The notes under the pieces: generated by a model
Seen by the model: the letters and a program-made list of their open reading frames with translations, nothing else
The model's database searches: none
Told to the model about the DNA's origin: nothing
From: Bacteroidota bacterium
Lineage (GTDB): Bacteria > Bacteroidota > Bacteroidia > Sphingobacteriales > Sphingobacteriaceae
NCBI GenBank assembly: GCA_013287375.1
Contig: JABDDX010000021.1
Location: forward strand, 1-34,378
Reading direction: 5' to 3'
DNA length: 34,378 nucleotides
In this document: in pieces, positions 6,995 through 14,272 of the stretch
Numbering within the stretch: position 1 is the first letter of the stretch
Layout of the letters: the number at the start of each line of letters is the position of its first letter
Program-made: the position numbers and the translations under genes

Positions 6995-8431
6995 TTACTG
7001 ACTTATATATCCTGTTATCCCCTCGTATGACCAGTTGCCGGATGCAAACAACGTATTGTATTCGCTTTGGCTGGCTGTGTAAATATGCCCGTGTACAGAT
7101 TTACCTTTGGCAAAGAAACGGTAGACAGGAATCTCCCCTAAACCTTGTGAAGGATCTACATAACCTGTTATTCCTTCGGGTTGTAGGTTTGGTTCTTCAT
7201 TTTTGTTTGTTGTTGAGAAATGAGTACCATCACTTAGCTGGTATCTGTATAAAGGAACTAATCCCGGTTCTGGTATCGTGTATATCTGGCCTACAGCTCC
7301 ATCTAACGACCAGTTTGGCACCCCTGAAACTTCGCCTACACTGTTGGATAACATGTGATCGCCGGTTTTAGAATTATAAAATCTGTATAGCGTGGTTGTA
7401 GGGAAATTATCGTTCAACAGAGTAATAGAGTTTGAATTGATATAACTAATAATATATGATTTTAATGCTGCTGCTTTAGTAGGATCCTGAACAAAATCAT
7501 ACAAAGGCATTAATGTTCCGGGTGTTAGGTCAATTAACTCTGAGTTAGCTACTGTTGAGCTGCCTTGCCAGTTAGCTACATTAAGCGTAACGGTTGTATC
7601 GGCACTACCATTATATATTAATGTACTTACTAAGCCTTTTGAAGGATCAGCTCCGTGAGTTTCGTAATGTAAAGATTGGTTGAAGTTTTTGCTAATTGAT
7701 GCTGAACCGTAAGAAAGCGTAGCTGACACTTTACCTTTTACGCCTAAAACAGAGATGCCACCATCAATACCAACACTGCCGGCATCCTTTTTATTGGTGT
7801 TATCGGTTTCGGCCCTGTATAACACTTCCAGTTTTGCACCAAGTATACAATCGGTTAATACATGCGTTCCGTAATGGCTTACAATGTATTGAGGGGTTTG
7901 GTTTTGTACATCCTGCTGAAATTGAGGAGAAAGATAGTTATACAATGAATTTTCGGGCGTATTTAAATAAATGCGTTGCTGCCTTACCATCAAATTAAAA
8001 TATCCGTACACAAATCTTGATGAAAAAGCATAGTTATCAGAATAACTTGCAGAAATTGTCCCTTTAAATAGCCCTAAAAAACTTGCGGAATCTTTGGTGC
8101 TAATTGCAAGCGAGTGCGTTAGATTTATAGCATTAGAGCCGGATTGACTGAGTGTATATTGTGCGGTTGAGTTATCGAATACAACGCGATTAGCGTTTAA
8201 ACTATCGAACAGGGCAATATTAAGCACCTGGTTAGTAACCGCGCTTGTGCTACCATATTGGCCTGTAACATCATACCCGTAGCCGAGTACGTTGTATTTT
8301 CCACCGGTTGAAATGATCGAAAGCGGGCGGTTTGTAGCGTTGAGATTAGTTGAAAGTTTTGGATTAGTTAATTCTTTGTTACAAGAAAATAGAAATACCG
8401 CGCATAACAGCGCATAGATGTTTTTTTTCAT
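6995..8431 (-). CDS. MACPF-domain lipoprotein with C-terminal DUF5648-like repeats
   Basis: The 478-residue protein begins MKKNIYALLCAVFLFSC, a type II signal peptide with lipobox LFSC and lipid-bearing Cys17, so it should be anchored to a membrane after export. Residues about 40-335 form a MACPF (membrane attack complex/perforin) domain with the signature YGTH at 187-190. A glycine- and serine-rich segment (about 217-250) could contain one of the transmembrane hairpins. The last about 130 residues hold three related units (YRFYNSKTGDHMLS at 349, YRYQLSDGTHFSTT at 395, YRFFAKGKSVHGHIYTAS at 437), each followed by a Trp, Glu-Gly or Gly-Tyr segment, as in DUF5648-like domains. Bacteroides MACPF proteins of this kind include the BSAP antimicrobial toxins that kill related strains; this role is inferred here. 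It has its own terminator and no obvious TAnnTTTG box. Confidence 0.88.
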   Translation of the reverse strand: MKKNIYALLCAVFLFSCNKELTNPKLSTNLNATNRPLSIISTGGKYNVLGYGYDVTGQYGSTSAVTNQVLNIALFDSLNANRVVFDNSTAQYTLSQSGSNAINLTHSLAISTKDSASFLGLFKGTISASYSDNYAFSSRFVYGYFNLMVRQQRIYLNTPENSLYNYLSPQFQQDVQNQTPQYIVSHYGTHVLTDCILGAKLEVLYRAETDNTNKKDAGSVGIDGGISVLGVKGKVSATLSYGSASISKNFNQSLHYETHGADPSKGLVSTLIYNGSADTTVTLNVANWQGSSTVANSELIDLTPGTLMPLYDFVQDPTKAAALKSYIISYINSNSITLLNDNFPTTTLYRFYNSKTGDHMLSNSVGEVSGVPNWSLDGAVGQIYTIPEPGLVPLYRYQLSDGTHFSTTNKNEEPNLQPEGITGYVDPSQGLGEIPVYRFFAKGKSVHGHIYTASQSEYNTLFASGNWSYEGITGYISQ

Positions 8432-8612
8432 TTGATAAGCTTTAGATTAATAAATAATTATAAAGCAATATTAATACATGAAATAATAAATAGCAATTAT
8501 TTATTATTAAATTATTATTAATTATTATTCATAAGATTTGTTTGCCACAACCCTTTTAATCACCTAACAAAAACATGACATTTATTTAGAACAAAAAATA
8601 TGTTTCAAACCT

Positions 8613-8620
8613 TATATTTG
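8613..8620 (+). promoter_or_regulatory. -7 box of the superoxide dismutase gene
   Basis: TATATTTG matches TAnnTTTG, 37 nt before the start codon at 8658. The rest of the 8432-8657 gap is AT-rich promoter-like sequence shared with the divergent MACPF gene. Confidence 0.6.
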
Positions 8621-8657
8621 TTCGCGAACACTATCTTAAAAATTAAAAACTTACATT

Positions 8658-9263
8658 ATGGCATTCACACTACCGGCGTTACCTTACGCTACTGATGCGT
8701 TAGAACCGCATATTGATAAAGCTACTATGGAAATTCACCATGGCAAGCACCACCAGGCTTATGTTACTAACCTTAACAAAGCGTTAGAAGGCAAACCTGA
8801 GGCTGATAGCAGCATTGAAGACATTATTACTAATATTTCAAAATTCGCTCCGGCGGTACGTAACAATGGCGGTGGCCACTATAACCACAGCTTATTCTGG
8901 ACTTTGCTTTCACCAAACGGTGGCGGCGAGCCAACAGGCGAATTAGCTGAAGCGATTAAATCAACCTTTGGTTCATTTGAGGATTTCAAAACTAAAGTTT
9001 CTGAAGCCGGTGCTACCCGTTTTGGTTCTGGTTGGGCTTGGTTAATTGTTGCTGATGGAAAATTAGCAGTTACCTCAACCCCTAACCAGGATAACCCATT
9101 AATGGATATTGCTGAAGTAAAAGGTACTCCGATTTTGGGTATCGATGTTTGGGAGCATGCTTATTACTTGAAATATCAAAACCGTCGCCCTGATTATTTG
9201 GCTGCGATTTGGAATGTGATCAACTGGGCTAAAGTTGCCGAGCTATACACGAAAGCAAAATAA
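8658..9263 (+). CDS. sodA: Superoxide dismutase, Mn/Fe family (Mn-type features)
   Basis: This 201-residue cytoplasmic enzyme converts superoxide to hydrogen peroxide and oxygen. Metal ligands are His27 (MEIHHGKHH), His77 (NHSLFW), Asp163 and His167 (DVWEHAYY). The active-site Gln is in the C-terminal half (Gln144 in NQDNPL), while the N-terminal half has GGGHYNH; that arrangement is typical of Mn-SOD. Metal choice in Bacteroidota can be flexible, so cambialism is possible. No signal peptide. The gene has its own -7 box and is followed by a strong terminator, so it is a single-gene unit. Confidence 0.96.
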   Translation: MAFTLPALPYATDALEPHIDKATMEIHHGKHHQAYVTNLNKALEGKPEADSSIEDIITNISKFAPAVRNNGGGHYNHSLFWTLLSPNGGGEPTGELAEAIKSTFGSFEDFKTKVSEAGATRFGSGWAWLIVADGKLAVTSTPNQDNPLMDIAEVKGTPILGIDVWEHAYYLKYQNRRPDYLAAIWNVINWAKVAELYTKAK

Positions 9264-9295
9264 ATTTAATCCCCGATTAGGAACGATTATTGAAG

Positions 9296-9328
9296 CGGCA
9301 GAGTTAATATTAATTCTGCCGTTTTTAT
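9296..9328 (+). terminator. Terminator of sodA
   Basis: CGGCAGAGTTAA / TTAATTCTGCCG forms a 12-bp stem with one G-T pair, followed by GTTTTTATTT. It lies 32 bp past the sodA stop and just before the MDR gene. Confidence 0.85.
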
Positions 9329-9341
9329 TTAACAGAAATTT

Positions 9342-10337
9342 ATGAAAGCAATAGTATTAGAAGCCGCTGATAAACCATTAGCCTATAAAGAAGTTGATAA
9401 GCCCACGTTACAACCGGGCGAAGCATTGGTAAAAATAAAAGCAGCAGCACTTAACCGTCGTGATTATTGGATTACGGTGGGTAAATATGCAGGCATCAAG
9501 TATCCAACCATTTTGGGGAGCGACGGCGCAGGTATTGTTGCCGAAGTGGGCAGCGAAGCAGATAAACATTGGCTGGAAAAAGAAGTTGTTATTAACCCGG
9601 CTTCGGAATGGGGCGATAACCCCAATTTTCAATCCGGGAACTTTAAGATATTGGGTTTGCCTGCCGACGGCACTTTTGCGGAGTATGTAAAAGTATCAGT
9701 AGCGGACCTATACCCTAAACCTACTTATTTAAGCTGGGAGCAGGCAGCATCTATTCCGCTGGCGGCTTTAACTACTTATCGTGCATTGTTTACCAAGGGT
9801 AAGGCTGTAAAAGGCAGTAAAGTGCTGATAACCGGTGTTGGCGGCGGCACAGGCGCGTTTGCCCTGCAATTGGCGATGGCTGCGGGTTGCCAGGTTTTTG
9901 TGACCTCGGGATCAGGTGATAAGCTTGACAGGGCAAAGCATTTGGGTGCAGCAGCAGGCGTAAACTACAAAGCGCAGGACTGGGCCGAGCAATTGGCGCA
10001 ACTGGCAGGTGGTTTTGATGTGATTGTTGATAGTGCCTTGGGCGATGGTTTTGTTAAACTGGTTGATTTATGTAACCCAGGCGCGCGGATAGTGATATTT
10101 GGTGCAACGGCAGGAAACATACCTGAATTAAACGGTCGCAAGTTTTTTTACCGGCAGATACAGTTGCTGGGCAGCATGATGGGTACACCTGATGATTTTA
10201 AAGAGATGATGGAGCTAGTGAATGAGCATCAAATTATCCCGGTGATTGATGAGGTGTTTCCGTTGAGTGAGGCTGACGCGGCGGTTAAGAAAATGGAGCA
10301 TTCATCGCAATTTGGGAAGATTGTGCTGCGAGCTTAA
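9342..10337 (+). CDS. Zinc-independent MDR oxidoreductase (quinone-oxidoreductase/YogA-like)
   Basis: The 331-residue protein shows the medium-chain dehydrogenase/reductase pattern. There is an N-terminal GroES-like domain (about 1-125, with AAALNRRDYWITVGKY and GSDGAGIVAEVG). A Rossmann domain follows, with ITGVGGGTGAFALQLA (Gly165-Gly171 loop) and VDSALGD. The cysteine cluster of structural-zinc alcohol dehydrogenases is absent, so a zinc-free NADPH-dependent reductase of quinones or alpha,beta-unsaturated carbonyls is the best reading. The substrate is unknown. It starts 79 bp after sodA but beyond the sodA terminator, so shared transcription is doubtful; a family A repeat with a following T-run ends it. 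Confidence 0.9.
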   Translation: MKAIVLEAADKPLAYKEVDKPTLQPGEALVKIKAAALNRRDYWITVGKYAGIKYPTILGSDGAGIVAEVGSEADKHWLEKEVVINPASEWGDNPNFQSGNFKILGLPADGTFAEYVKVSVADLYPKPTYLSWEQAASIPLAALTTYRALFTKGKAVKGSKVLITGVGGGTGAFALQLAMAAGCQVFVTSGSGDKLDRAKHLGAAAGVNYKAQDWAEQLAQLAGGFDVIVDSALGDGFVKLVDLCNPGARIVIFGATAGNIPELNGRKFFYRQIQLLGSMMGTPDDFKEMMELVNEHQIIPVIDEVFPLSEADAAVKKMEHSSQFGKIVLRA

Positions 10338-10350
10338 TATTAGTAATACA

Positions 10351-10453
10351 GGTGTTATGCTGAGGGTACTCGAAGCATGTGGGCAGGCCTTTACCTGCCT
10401 GCCGGCAGGCAGACGCTTATACTTCGAGTGCCCTCAATATGACACCTTTTTTT
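10351..10453 (+). repeat. Palindromic repeat, family A variant, doubling as terminator of the MDR gene
   Basis: Arms 10351-10375 and 10422-10446 pair with a few mismatches (GGTGT..GAGGG.ACTCGAAG / CTTCGAGT.CCCTC..GACACC). They enclose a second perfect palindrome, CTGCCTGCCGGCAGGCAG. The right arm is followed by seven T residues, so on the plus strand it can end transcription 14 bp past the MDR stop codon. The remaining gap to 10700 holds the hairpins listed next and no gene. Confidence 0.75.
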
Positions 10454-10469
10454 GATGCGTAGATTTTCC

Positions 10470-10511
10470 TCCTTAAAAAGAAAAAGCCTCCCAACCTTGC
10501 GTCGGGAGACT
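10470..10511 (-). terminator. Terminator on the minus strand downstream of the anti-sigma gene
   Basis: AGCCTCCC / GGGAGACT (10485-10492 with 10504-10511) forms an 8-bp stem with one mismatch. On the minus strand it is followed by TTTTTCTTTTTAAGG. It lies about 190 bp past the stop of the putative anti-sigma gene. Confidence 0.65.
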
Positions 10512-10560
10512 TTCAACCTAAACCTTATCACAATTAAACTGGCAAGGATGCCAGTTCATG
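10485..10560 (-). ncRNA. Candidate small RNA or structured 3' UTR
   Basis: Read on the minus strand, a perfect 8-bp hairpin (AACTGGCA-N4-TGCCAGTT, 10537-10556) is followed by a single-stranded stretch and then the terminator hairpin at 10485-10511. A compact stem, spacer and terminator pattern is typical of small RNAs or 3'-UTR-derived RNAs. No clear promoter was found upstream, so it may simply be the tail of the sigma/anti-sigma transcript. Confidence 0.3.
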
Positions 10561-10700
10561 TATTATATATCAATTACTATACCAAACTGATACTGTAGAG
10601 TAGTATTTTTTTACTTAAGGTTAAAATCAGGTTATTATATTATGATATAATGACTATTCATTTCAGTCAGCAGCTGATTATATTTTGGTAGCTGCCAATA

Positions 10701-11225
10701 TTACTTTGGTTGTCCACCTGATTGAACACTTGTGTATGTTTTTGTGAGTCTTTTTTTACGCAGATAGGTGTCAAAAGTATACAACGCCAGTATCACATCA
10801 AAAAATAAGAACCCTTGTATTAACGGGCTGCTAAAATATTGAGTAATATGTGGCATAGTAAAATGTAATGTGGTTTTACCAGATAATCCTGCCGACCAAT
10901 TAGTATTTGCCAGCGCATAAATCAGGATAGCAGAGATCATCAGCACAAAAAATAATCCTATACCTTTTATAATCCGTTGATCAATTCGCGCCTTAAGGGG
11001 GGCTTTCGCGTGCTCATTGCGGATGCTCTCCATTACATTGTAGGTGAAAGCCATCGGTGGTTCATCCAGTTCCATTGCCGCAAATTCGGCATTTAGTGCA
11101 AGTAATTCTTTGTACTTTTTACGGTATGCTTCGTCCTGCTCAATAAGTAGACTGATGGCCTTTTGCTCGTCGGAGCTGGTGGTGCCATCAATATAGCTCC
11201 AAAGCTGTTCTTCTATGTTATTCAT
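10701..11225 (-). CDS. Putative anti-sigma factor, two-TM membrane protein
   Basis: The 174-residue protein has an N-terminal soluble part (1-85, starting NNIEEQLWSYIDGTTSSDEQ, typical of anti-sigma N-termini), a membrane segment at about 88-106 and a second at about 134-154. The zinc-binding HxxxCxxC motif of ZAS anti-sigmas is absent. It overlaps the end of the ECF sigma gene by 4 bp (ATGA), so the two are translationally coupled. That arrangement, with a soluble N-terminus on a membrane anchor, supports a role in holding the sigma factor at the membrane. The signal it responds to is unknown. Confidence 0.72.
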   Translation of the reverse strand: MNNIEEQLWSYIDGTTSSDEQKAISLLIEQDEAYRKKYKELLALNAEFAAMELDEPPMAFTYNVMESIRNEHAKAPLKARIDQRIIKGIGLFFVLMISAILIYALANTNWSAGLSGKTTLHFTMPHITQYFSSPLIQGFLFFDVILALYTFDTYLRKKRLTKTYTSVQSGGQPK

Positions 11226-11803
11226 ATCAGTTCTTTAGCCTCATGTTTTAAATTACGCTCCAGCTTGTCTTTCAAACGCTGGCGCGCCCTAAATAGTTTA
11301 ACCTTTACAGTATTAGCCTCGATACCCATTGTTTGAGCAATCTCTTCTAACGATTGTTCGCCTTTGTAAAATAGGGTGATGATGGCCGCATCATCGGGCA
11401 ATAATTGATCGATGGCCTGGTTTAAATAAAACGAGCGTGATTTATTCTCCACGTTATTTTCATCATACCCACTTGGTTTATTTTCAACCTGTATAAAAGT
11501 ATCTTCATCATCAATCGAATCAGTAGCTATCCTTTTTTTACGCAAGGTAGTCATGGCAGTGGTATAAACTATACTATACAGCCATGTAGTAAATTTTGCT
11601 TGCCGCTGAAAAGATTCCAGCGAGCGATAGGCTTTTACAAAGCAATCCTGTGCAATCTCTTCAGCATCTTCCCTGCTTTTGGCAAAACGCATAGCCAACG
11701 TGAATACGAAACGCTGGTGCCGTTTAATCAAATCAGCATAAGCCGACTGATCGCCTGCCAGTGTTTGTTCAATTAAGTCGGTATCCGAAAGCTTACTTTG
11801 CAT
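11222..11803 (-). CDS. ECF-type RNA polymerase sigma factor
   Basis: This 193-residue sigma-70 relative consists of region 2 (about 20-92, with DAEEIAQDCFVKAYRSLESF at 46-65 and FTTWLYSIVYTTAMTTLRKKR) and region 4 (about 125-180, with SLEEIAQTMGIEANTVKVKL at 151-170). Region 1 and region 3 are missing, as in extracytoplasmic-function sigma factors. It directs RNA polymerase to a small set of promoters. The same bipartite motif lies in front of this gene and in front of the divergent membrane-protein gene, which suggests that it activates itself and that neighbour. The start codon is only about 10 bp from the -10 half, so the leader would be very short. Confidence 0.95.
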   Translation of the reverse strand: MQSKLSDTDLIEQTLAGDQSAYADLIKRHQRFVFTLAMRFAKSREDAEEIAQDCFVKAYRSLESFQRQAKFTTWLYSIVYTTAMTTLRKKRIATDSIDDEDTFIQVENKPSGYDENNVENKSRSFYLNQAIDQLLPDDAAIITLFYKGEQSLEEIAQTMGIEANTVKVKLFRARQRLKDKLERNLKHEAKELI

Positions 11804-11812
11804 TTATGTGGT

Positions 11813-11842
11813 TATGACTACATGGTTGGTGCGGAGGTTACA
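11813..11842 (-). promoter_or_regulatory. Predicted ECF promoter of the sigma/anti-sigma operon
   Basis: On the minus strand the sequence is TGTAACCTC-N12-GTAGTCATA. The AAC in the -35 half and GTC in the -10 half are the usual cores of ECF promoters. It matches the site at 12031-12060 in all 18 half-site positions and in spacing, while the 12-nt spacers differ. It lies 9 nt upstream of the sigma start codon. Confidence 0.75.
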
Positions 11843-11930
11843 GTAGTAAAGATAATTTTATTTTGACGGAGATTATTATTCTGTGCCGTTTAGAGATGAT
11901 TTCTAGTCACGACATATTTTATTTAACTTA

Positions 11931-12010
11931 AATGTCATTCTGAGCATAGCGAAGAATCTGTAAAGTTGTGCACCGTTGTACAGATTCTTCGCTATGCTCA
12001 GAATGACATT
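11931..12010. repeat. Palindromic repeat, family A (32-bp perfect arms)
   Basis: The left arm 11931-11962 is the exact reverse complement of 11979-12010, with a 16-nt loop; the core is TGTCATTCTGAGCATAGCG. It sits between the two divergent ECF promoters, so it does not end a gene. Apart from this repeat and the promoters, the 11804-12126 gap holds nothing recognised. Confidence 0.95.
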
Positions 12011-12030
12011 AAAAAAAAATACTTTGTGCC

Positions 12031-12060
12031 TGTAACCTCATCAAAAAACAGGTAGTCATA
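12031..12060 (+). promoter_or_regulatory. Predicted ECF promoter of the DUF6249-like membrane gene
   Basis: TGTAACCTC-N12-GTAGTCATA on the plus strand is identical in both half-sites and in spacing to the site in front of the sigma gene. The start codon at 12127 is 66 nt further on, leaving a leader of about 60 nt. Confidence 0.75.
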
Positions 12061-12126
12061 GCATACAAATACACCAGAATGGTGATTTTGAAAATGAAAT
12101 AATTATCAAACTAAAAAAATAAGAAA

Positions 12127-12489
12127 ATGATAGATGGAGATGCATTAATACCCATGGTTGTTTGCAGCACAATGTTTGCCATGGTTTTTGGGATTGTTTA
12201 TTTATACCGCCGCGAACGCATGGCGATGATTGAGCGTGGTATGGACCCGCGTAATTACAAACCGAAAGTTCACAACTATAATACCTTAAAATGGGGTTTA
12301 TTATTGATAGGTGCGGGCCTGGGTTTGTTTTTGGCCTTTATTTTAGACCATACGTGGCTAACATCTATGGATTACGACAGCAAGCACAATCCGTCTGTAT
12401 ATTTTGCACTTATTGCCATATTTGGCGGAGCAGGACTGCTAATATCTCACCTTGTGGAGCGGAAAGACATGCCTATAAATCAGGATTAA
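12127..12489 (+). CDS. Three-TM membrane protein, DUF6249-like
   Basis: This 120-residue protein has membrane segments at about 7-27, 53-73 and 91-110. A conserved cytoplasmic loop (YRRERMAMIERGMDPRNY) resembles DUF6249 proteins of Bacteroidota. The function is not known. It is divergent from the ECF sigma operon and carries the same promoter motif, so it is probably a direct target of that sigma factor and may take part in the envelope response or in sensing. A bidirectional terminator follows 9 bp past its stop. Confidence 0.8.
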   Translation: MIDGDALIPMVVCSTMFAMVFGIVYLYRRERMAMIERGMDPRNYKPKVHNYNTLKWGLLLIGAGLGLFLAFILDHTWLTSMDYDSKHNPSVYFALIAIFGGAGLLISHLVERKDMPINQD

Positions 12490-12498
12490 ATTATCTGA

Positions 12499-12540
12499 AA
12501 AGGTAAAAGCTAAAAACCTTTTAGCTTTTACCTTTATTCT
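12499..12540. terminator. Bidirectional terminator between convergent genes
   Basis: A perfect 17-bp stem (12499-12515 with 12519-12535) with a 3-nt loop is flanked by A- and T-rich ends on both sides. It serves the membrane-protein gene on the plus strand and the DinB-fold gene on the minus strand. Confidence 0.8.
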
Positions 12541-12555
12541 TTCACCTTCCCTCAC

Positions 12556-13071
12556 TTATCTTATATAAAGTTCTTTTATCAAATCAAGATGATATAGCTC
12601 GTGCCCTGCGGTCATATATACCAAGGCCCTAACTGAAACGGGGTGGTTATTGGCAATGCCCATCATCAGGCTCTGGTCATCGGTAAAAGAGCTGTACAAA
12701 TATATATTGGCTTCGCGCAGCGCCTTAAACTCATTGGCCAAATCCTGTATAGTTCGGGTATCAAAAGTTGAAGCAGCTACATATTCTTCCTGATCGAAAC
12801 CGGGTAGCGGGTTTTTATCTCCGCGAGAAAAGCATAACGCACGGAATGAGAACACCCTTTCGGTATCAATCATGTGGCCTAAAACTTGTTTCAGTGTCCA
12901 CTTACCTTCTGCATAGGCATAGTCGGCCTGCTCGGTGGTTATCCGCGAAAAAAAGTTATGGGTGCTTTGTTTTAAATACTCCAATATCTCTATCACGGGG
13001 CCATTAGGCACTTTGGCTATGTACCCAGCTGCGTATGAGGCGTATTCACCGGGCTGCGGTTTGTTTATCAT
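12556..13071 (-). CDS. DinB-fold (DinB_2/YfiT-like) putative metal-dependent protein
   Basis: This 171-residue four-helix-bundle protein has the three metal-ligand histidines of the DinB/YfiT superfamily: His66 (VLGHMIDTE), His157 and His161 (TAGHELYHLDLIKELY). GKWTLKQVLGHMIDTERVF is the family's most typical stretch. Members include thiol-dependent transferases and hydrolases such as bacillithiol transferases; the substrate here is unknown. It is unrelated to DNA polymerase IV despite the shared name. Its start lies inside the last 26 bp of the upstream sensor kinase gene in another frame, so translation is coupled. Confidence 0.9.
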   Translation of the reverse strand: MINKPQPGEYASYAAGYIAKVPNGPVIEILEYLKQSTHNFFSRITTEQADYAYAEGKWTLKQVLGHMIDTERVFSFRALCFSRGDKNPLPGFDQEEYVAASTFDTRTIQDLANEFKALREANIYLYSSFTDDQSLMMGIANNHPVSVRALVYMTAGHELYHLDLIKELYIR

Positions 13072-14272
13072 TTTTTGAGTTTTTTAGGGTGATGCGGAAG
13101 GTTGTTCCCTTGCCAATTTCAGATTCGCGCACAGCGATTGTACCGTTATGGTAGTTATTTATAATACGTTTTGTTAGCGATAACCCCAATCCCCAACCAC
13201 GTTTGCGGGTAGTGTATCCCGGCTGAAATACGGTATCGAATTTTGAGCGTGGGATGCCTTTGCCTGTATCGGTAACATCAATCAATATCAGGTTCTTTTT
13301 AGTTTTACTGGCGTTTATTTCTACTTTTATTTTGCCACGGCCTTCTATAGCATTTACGGCGTTTTTCAGGAGATTTTCCAGTACCCAGTCAAACAAAGGT
13401 ACATTTAAGCCAGCCTGCAAATAGGGGTTGCCGGTAATTTCAAAGCTGATGTTATTGCTTACCCGCACACTGAAATAATCAACAAAATCCTTAACCACAT
13501 AATAAACTGAACGGTCTTCCAATTTTGGTTTTGAGCCGATTTTGGAGAACCTGTCGGCAATAATTTCCAGGCGTTTAATGTCATTTTCCATCTCCGCCAT
13601 TAGCGGGTCTTTTTCGGCATTGAACTTATCTTTCAACAGCTCAACCCAGGCCATTAACGATGATATGGGCGTACCTAACTGGTGTGCTGTTTCCTTAGCT
13701 AAACCTACCCAAACCTGGTTTTGCTCGGATTTGCGGGAGGAGTTGAACGCGGTATATGCCACTAACAGAAATATAGCGATGACTAAAAGCTGTATGTAAG
13801 GGAAGATCTTAAGTTCGTGTAGCAGTGCCGAATCTTTATAGTAAACCAGGTATTTGGTATTTAACATGGTTAGCTGTATTGGCGCGTGCTGCTTTTTCAT
13901 GTACTCCAGCTCATTCTGAAAATAAGCTGGGTCGTATTTTGGGGAGCCCTTAACCTTGTCGTTTCCGGGTATGTTGATGTTGGTTTTGGTAGAGTCCAGT
14001 CCGCGGGTATATTTAATGTCGCCCTTTTCATCAACCACAATAGCGGGTACTAGCGAGCTGTCGCGTACAGCGAAAACATACTGCAGGAAGTCGTTATCAT
14101 CGGATGTAGTAGTTTGCCGCATACTCATTGCCCAAACCTGCGCGCGTGTACGCTCGGACATGGCAATGTGTTTAACCAGGTAATTGGTGTATAATAATGA
14201 TCCGCTTGCAATAATCATTGCAAAGGTGATGAGTATGTATTTCCAGCGTTTTTTCTGTTGGTATGGGTTCAT
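13046..14272 (-). CDS. Membrane sensor histidine kinase without a neighbouring response regulator
   Basis: The 408-residue protein has membrane segments at about 11-33 and 156-175 around an extracytoplasmic sensor region of about 120 residues (with VPAIVVDEKGDIKYTRGLD, PAS/CACHE-like). The HisKA H-box is KETAHQLGTPISSL with phospho-acceptor His197. HATPase motifs are ENLLKNAVNAI (299-309), DTGKGIP (335-341) and GWGLGLSL (359-366). AHQLGTPISSL is the variant common in Bacteroidota kinases. No response regulator is encoded nearby; the partner must be elsewhere. It overlaps the DinB-fold gene by 26 bp. Confidence 0.93.
   Translation of the reverse strand: MNPYQQKKRWKYILITFAMIIASGSLLYTNYLVKHIAMSERTRAQVWAMSMRQTTTSDDNDFLQYVFAVRDSSLVPAIVVDEKGDIKYTRGLDSTKTNINIPGNDKVKGSPKYDPAYFQNELEYMKKQHAPIQLTMLNTKYLVYYKDSALLHELKIFPYIQLLVIAIFLLVAYTAFNSSRKSEQNQVWVGLAKETAHQLGTPISSLMAWVELLKDKFNAEKDPLMAEMENDIKRLEIIADRFSKIGSKPKLEDRSVYYVVKDFVDYFSVRVSNNISFEITGNPYLQAGLNVPLFDWVLENLLKNAVNAIEGRGKIKVEINASKTKKNLILIDVTDTGKGIPRSKFDTVFQPGYTTRKRGWGLGLSLTKRIINNYHNGTIAVRESEIGKGTTFRITLKNSKNDKQTAAR

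Noticed and set aside
7027..7371. Plus-strand open frame over the C-terminal part of the MACPF gene
   Set aside because: It is antisense to a well-supported coding region and has no signal, start context or domain.
10267..10455. Open frame across the end of the MDR gene and the following repeat
   Set aside because: It is an out-of-frame shadow continuing into a palindromic repeat.
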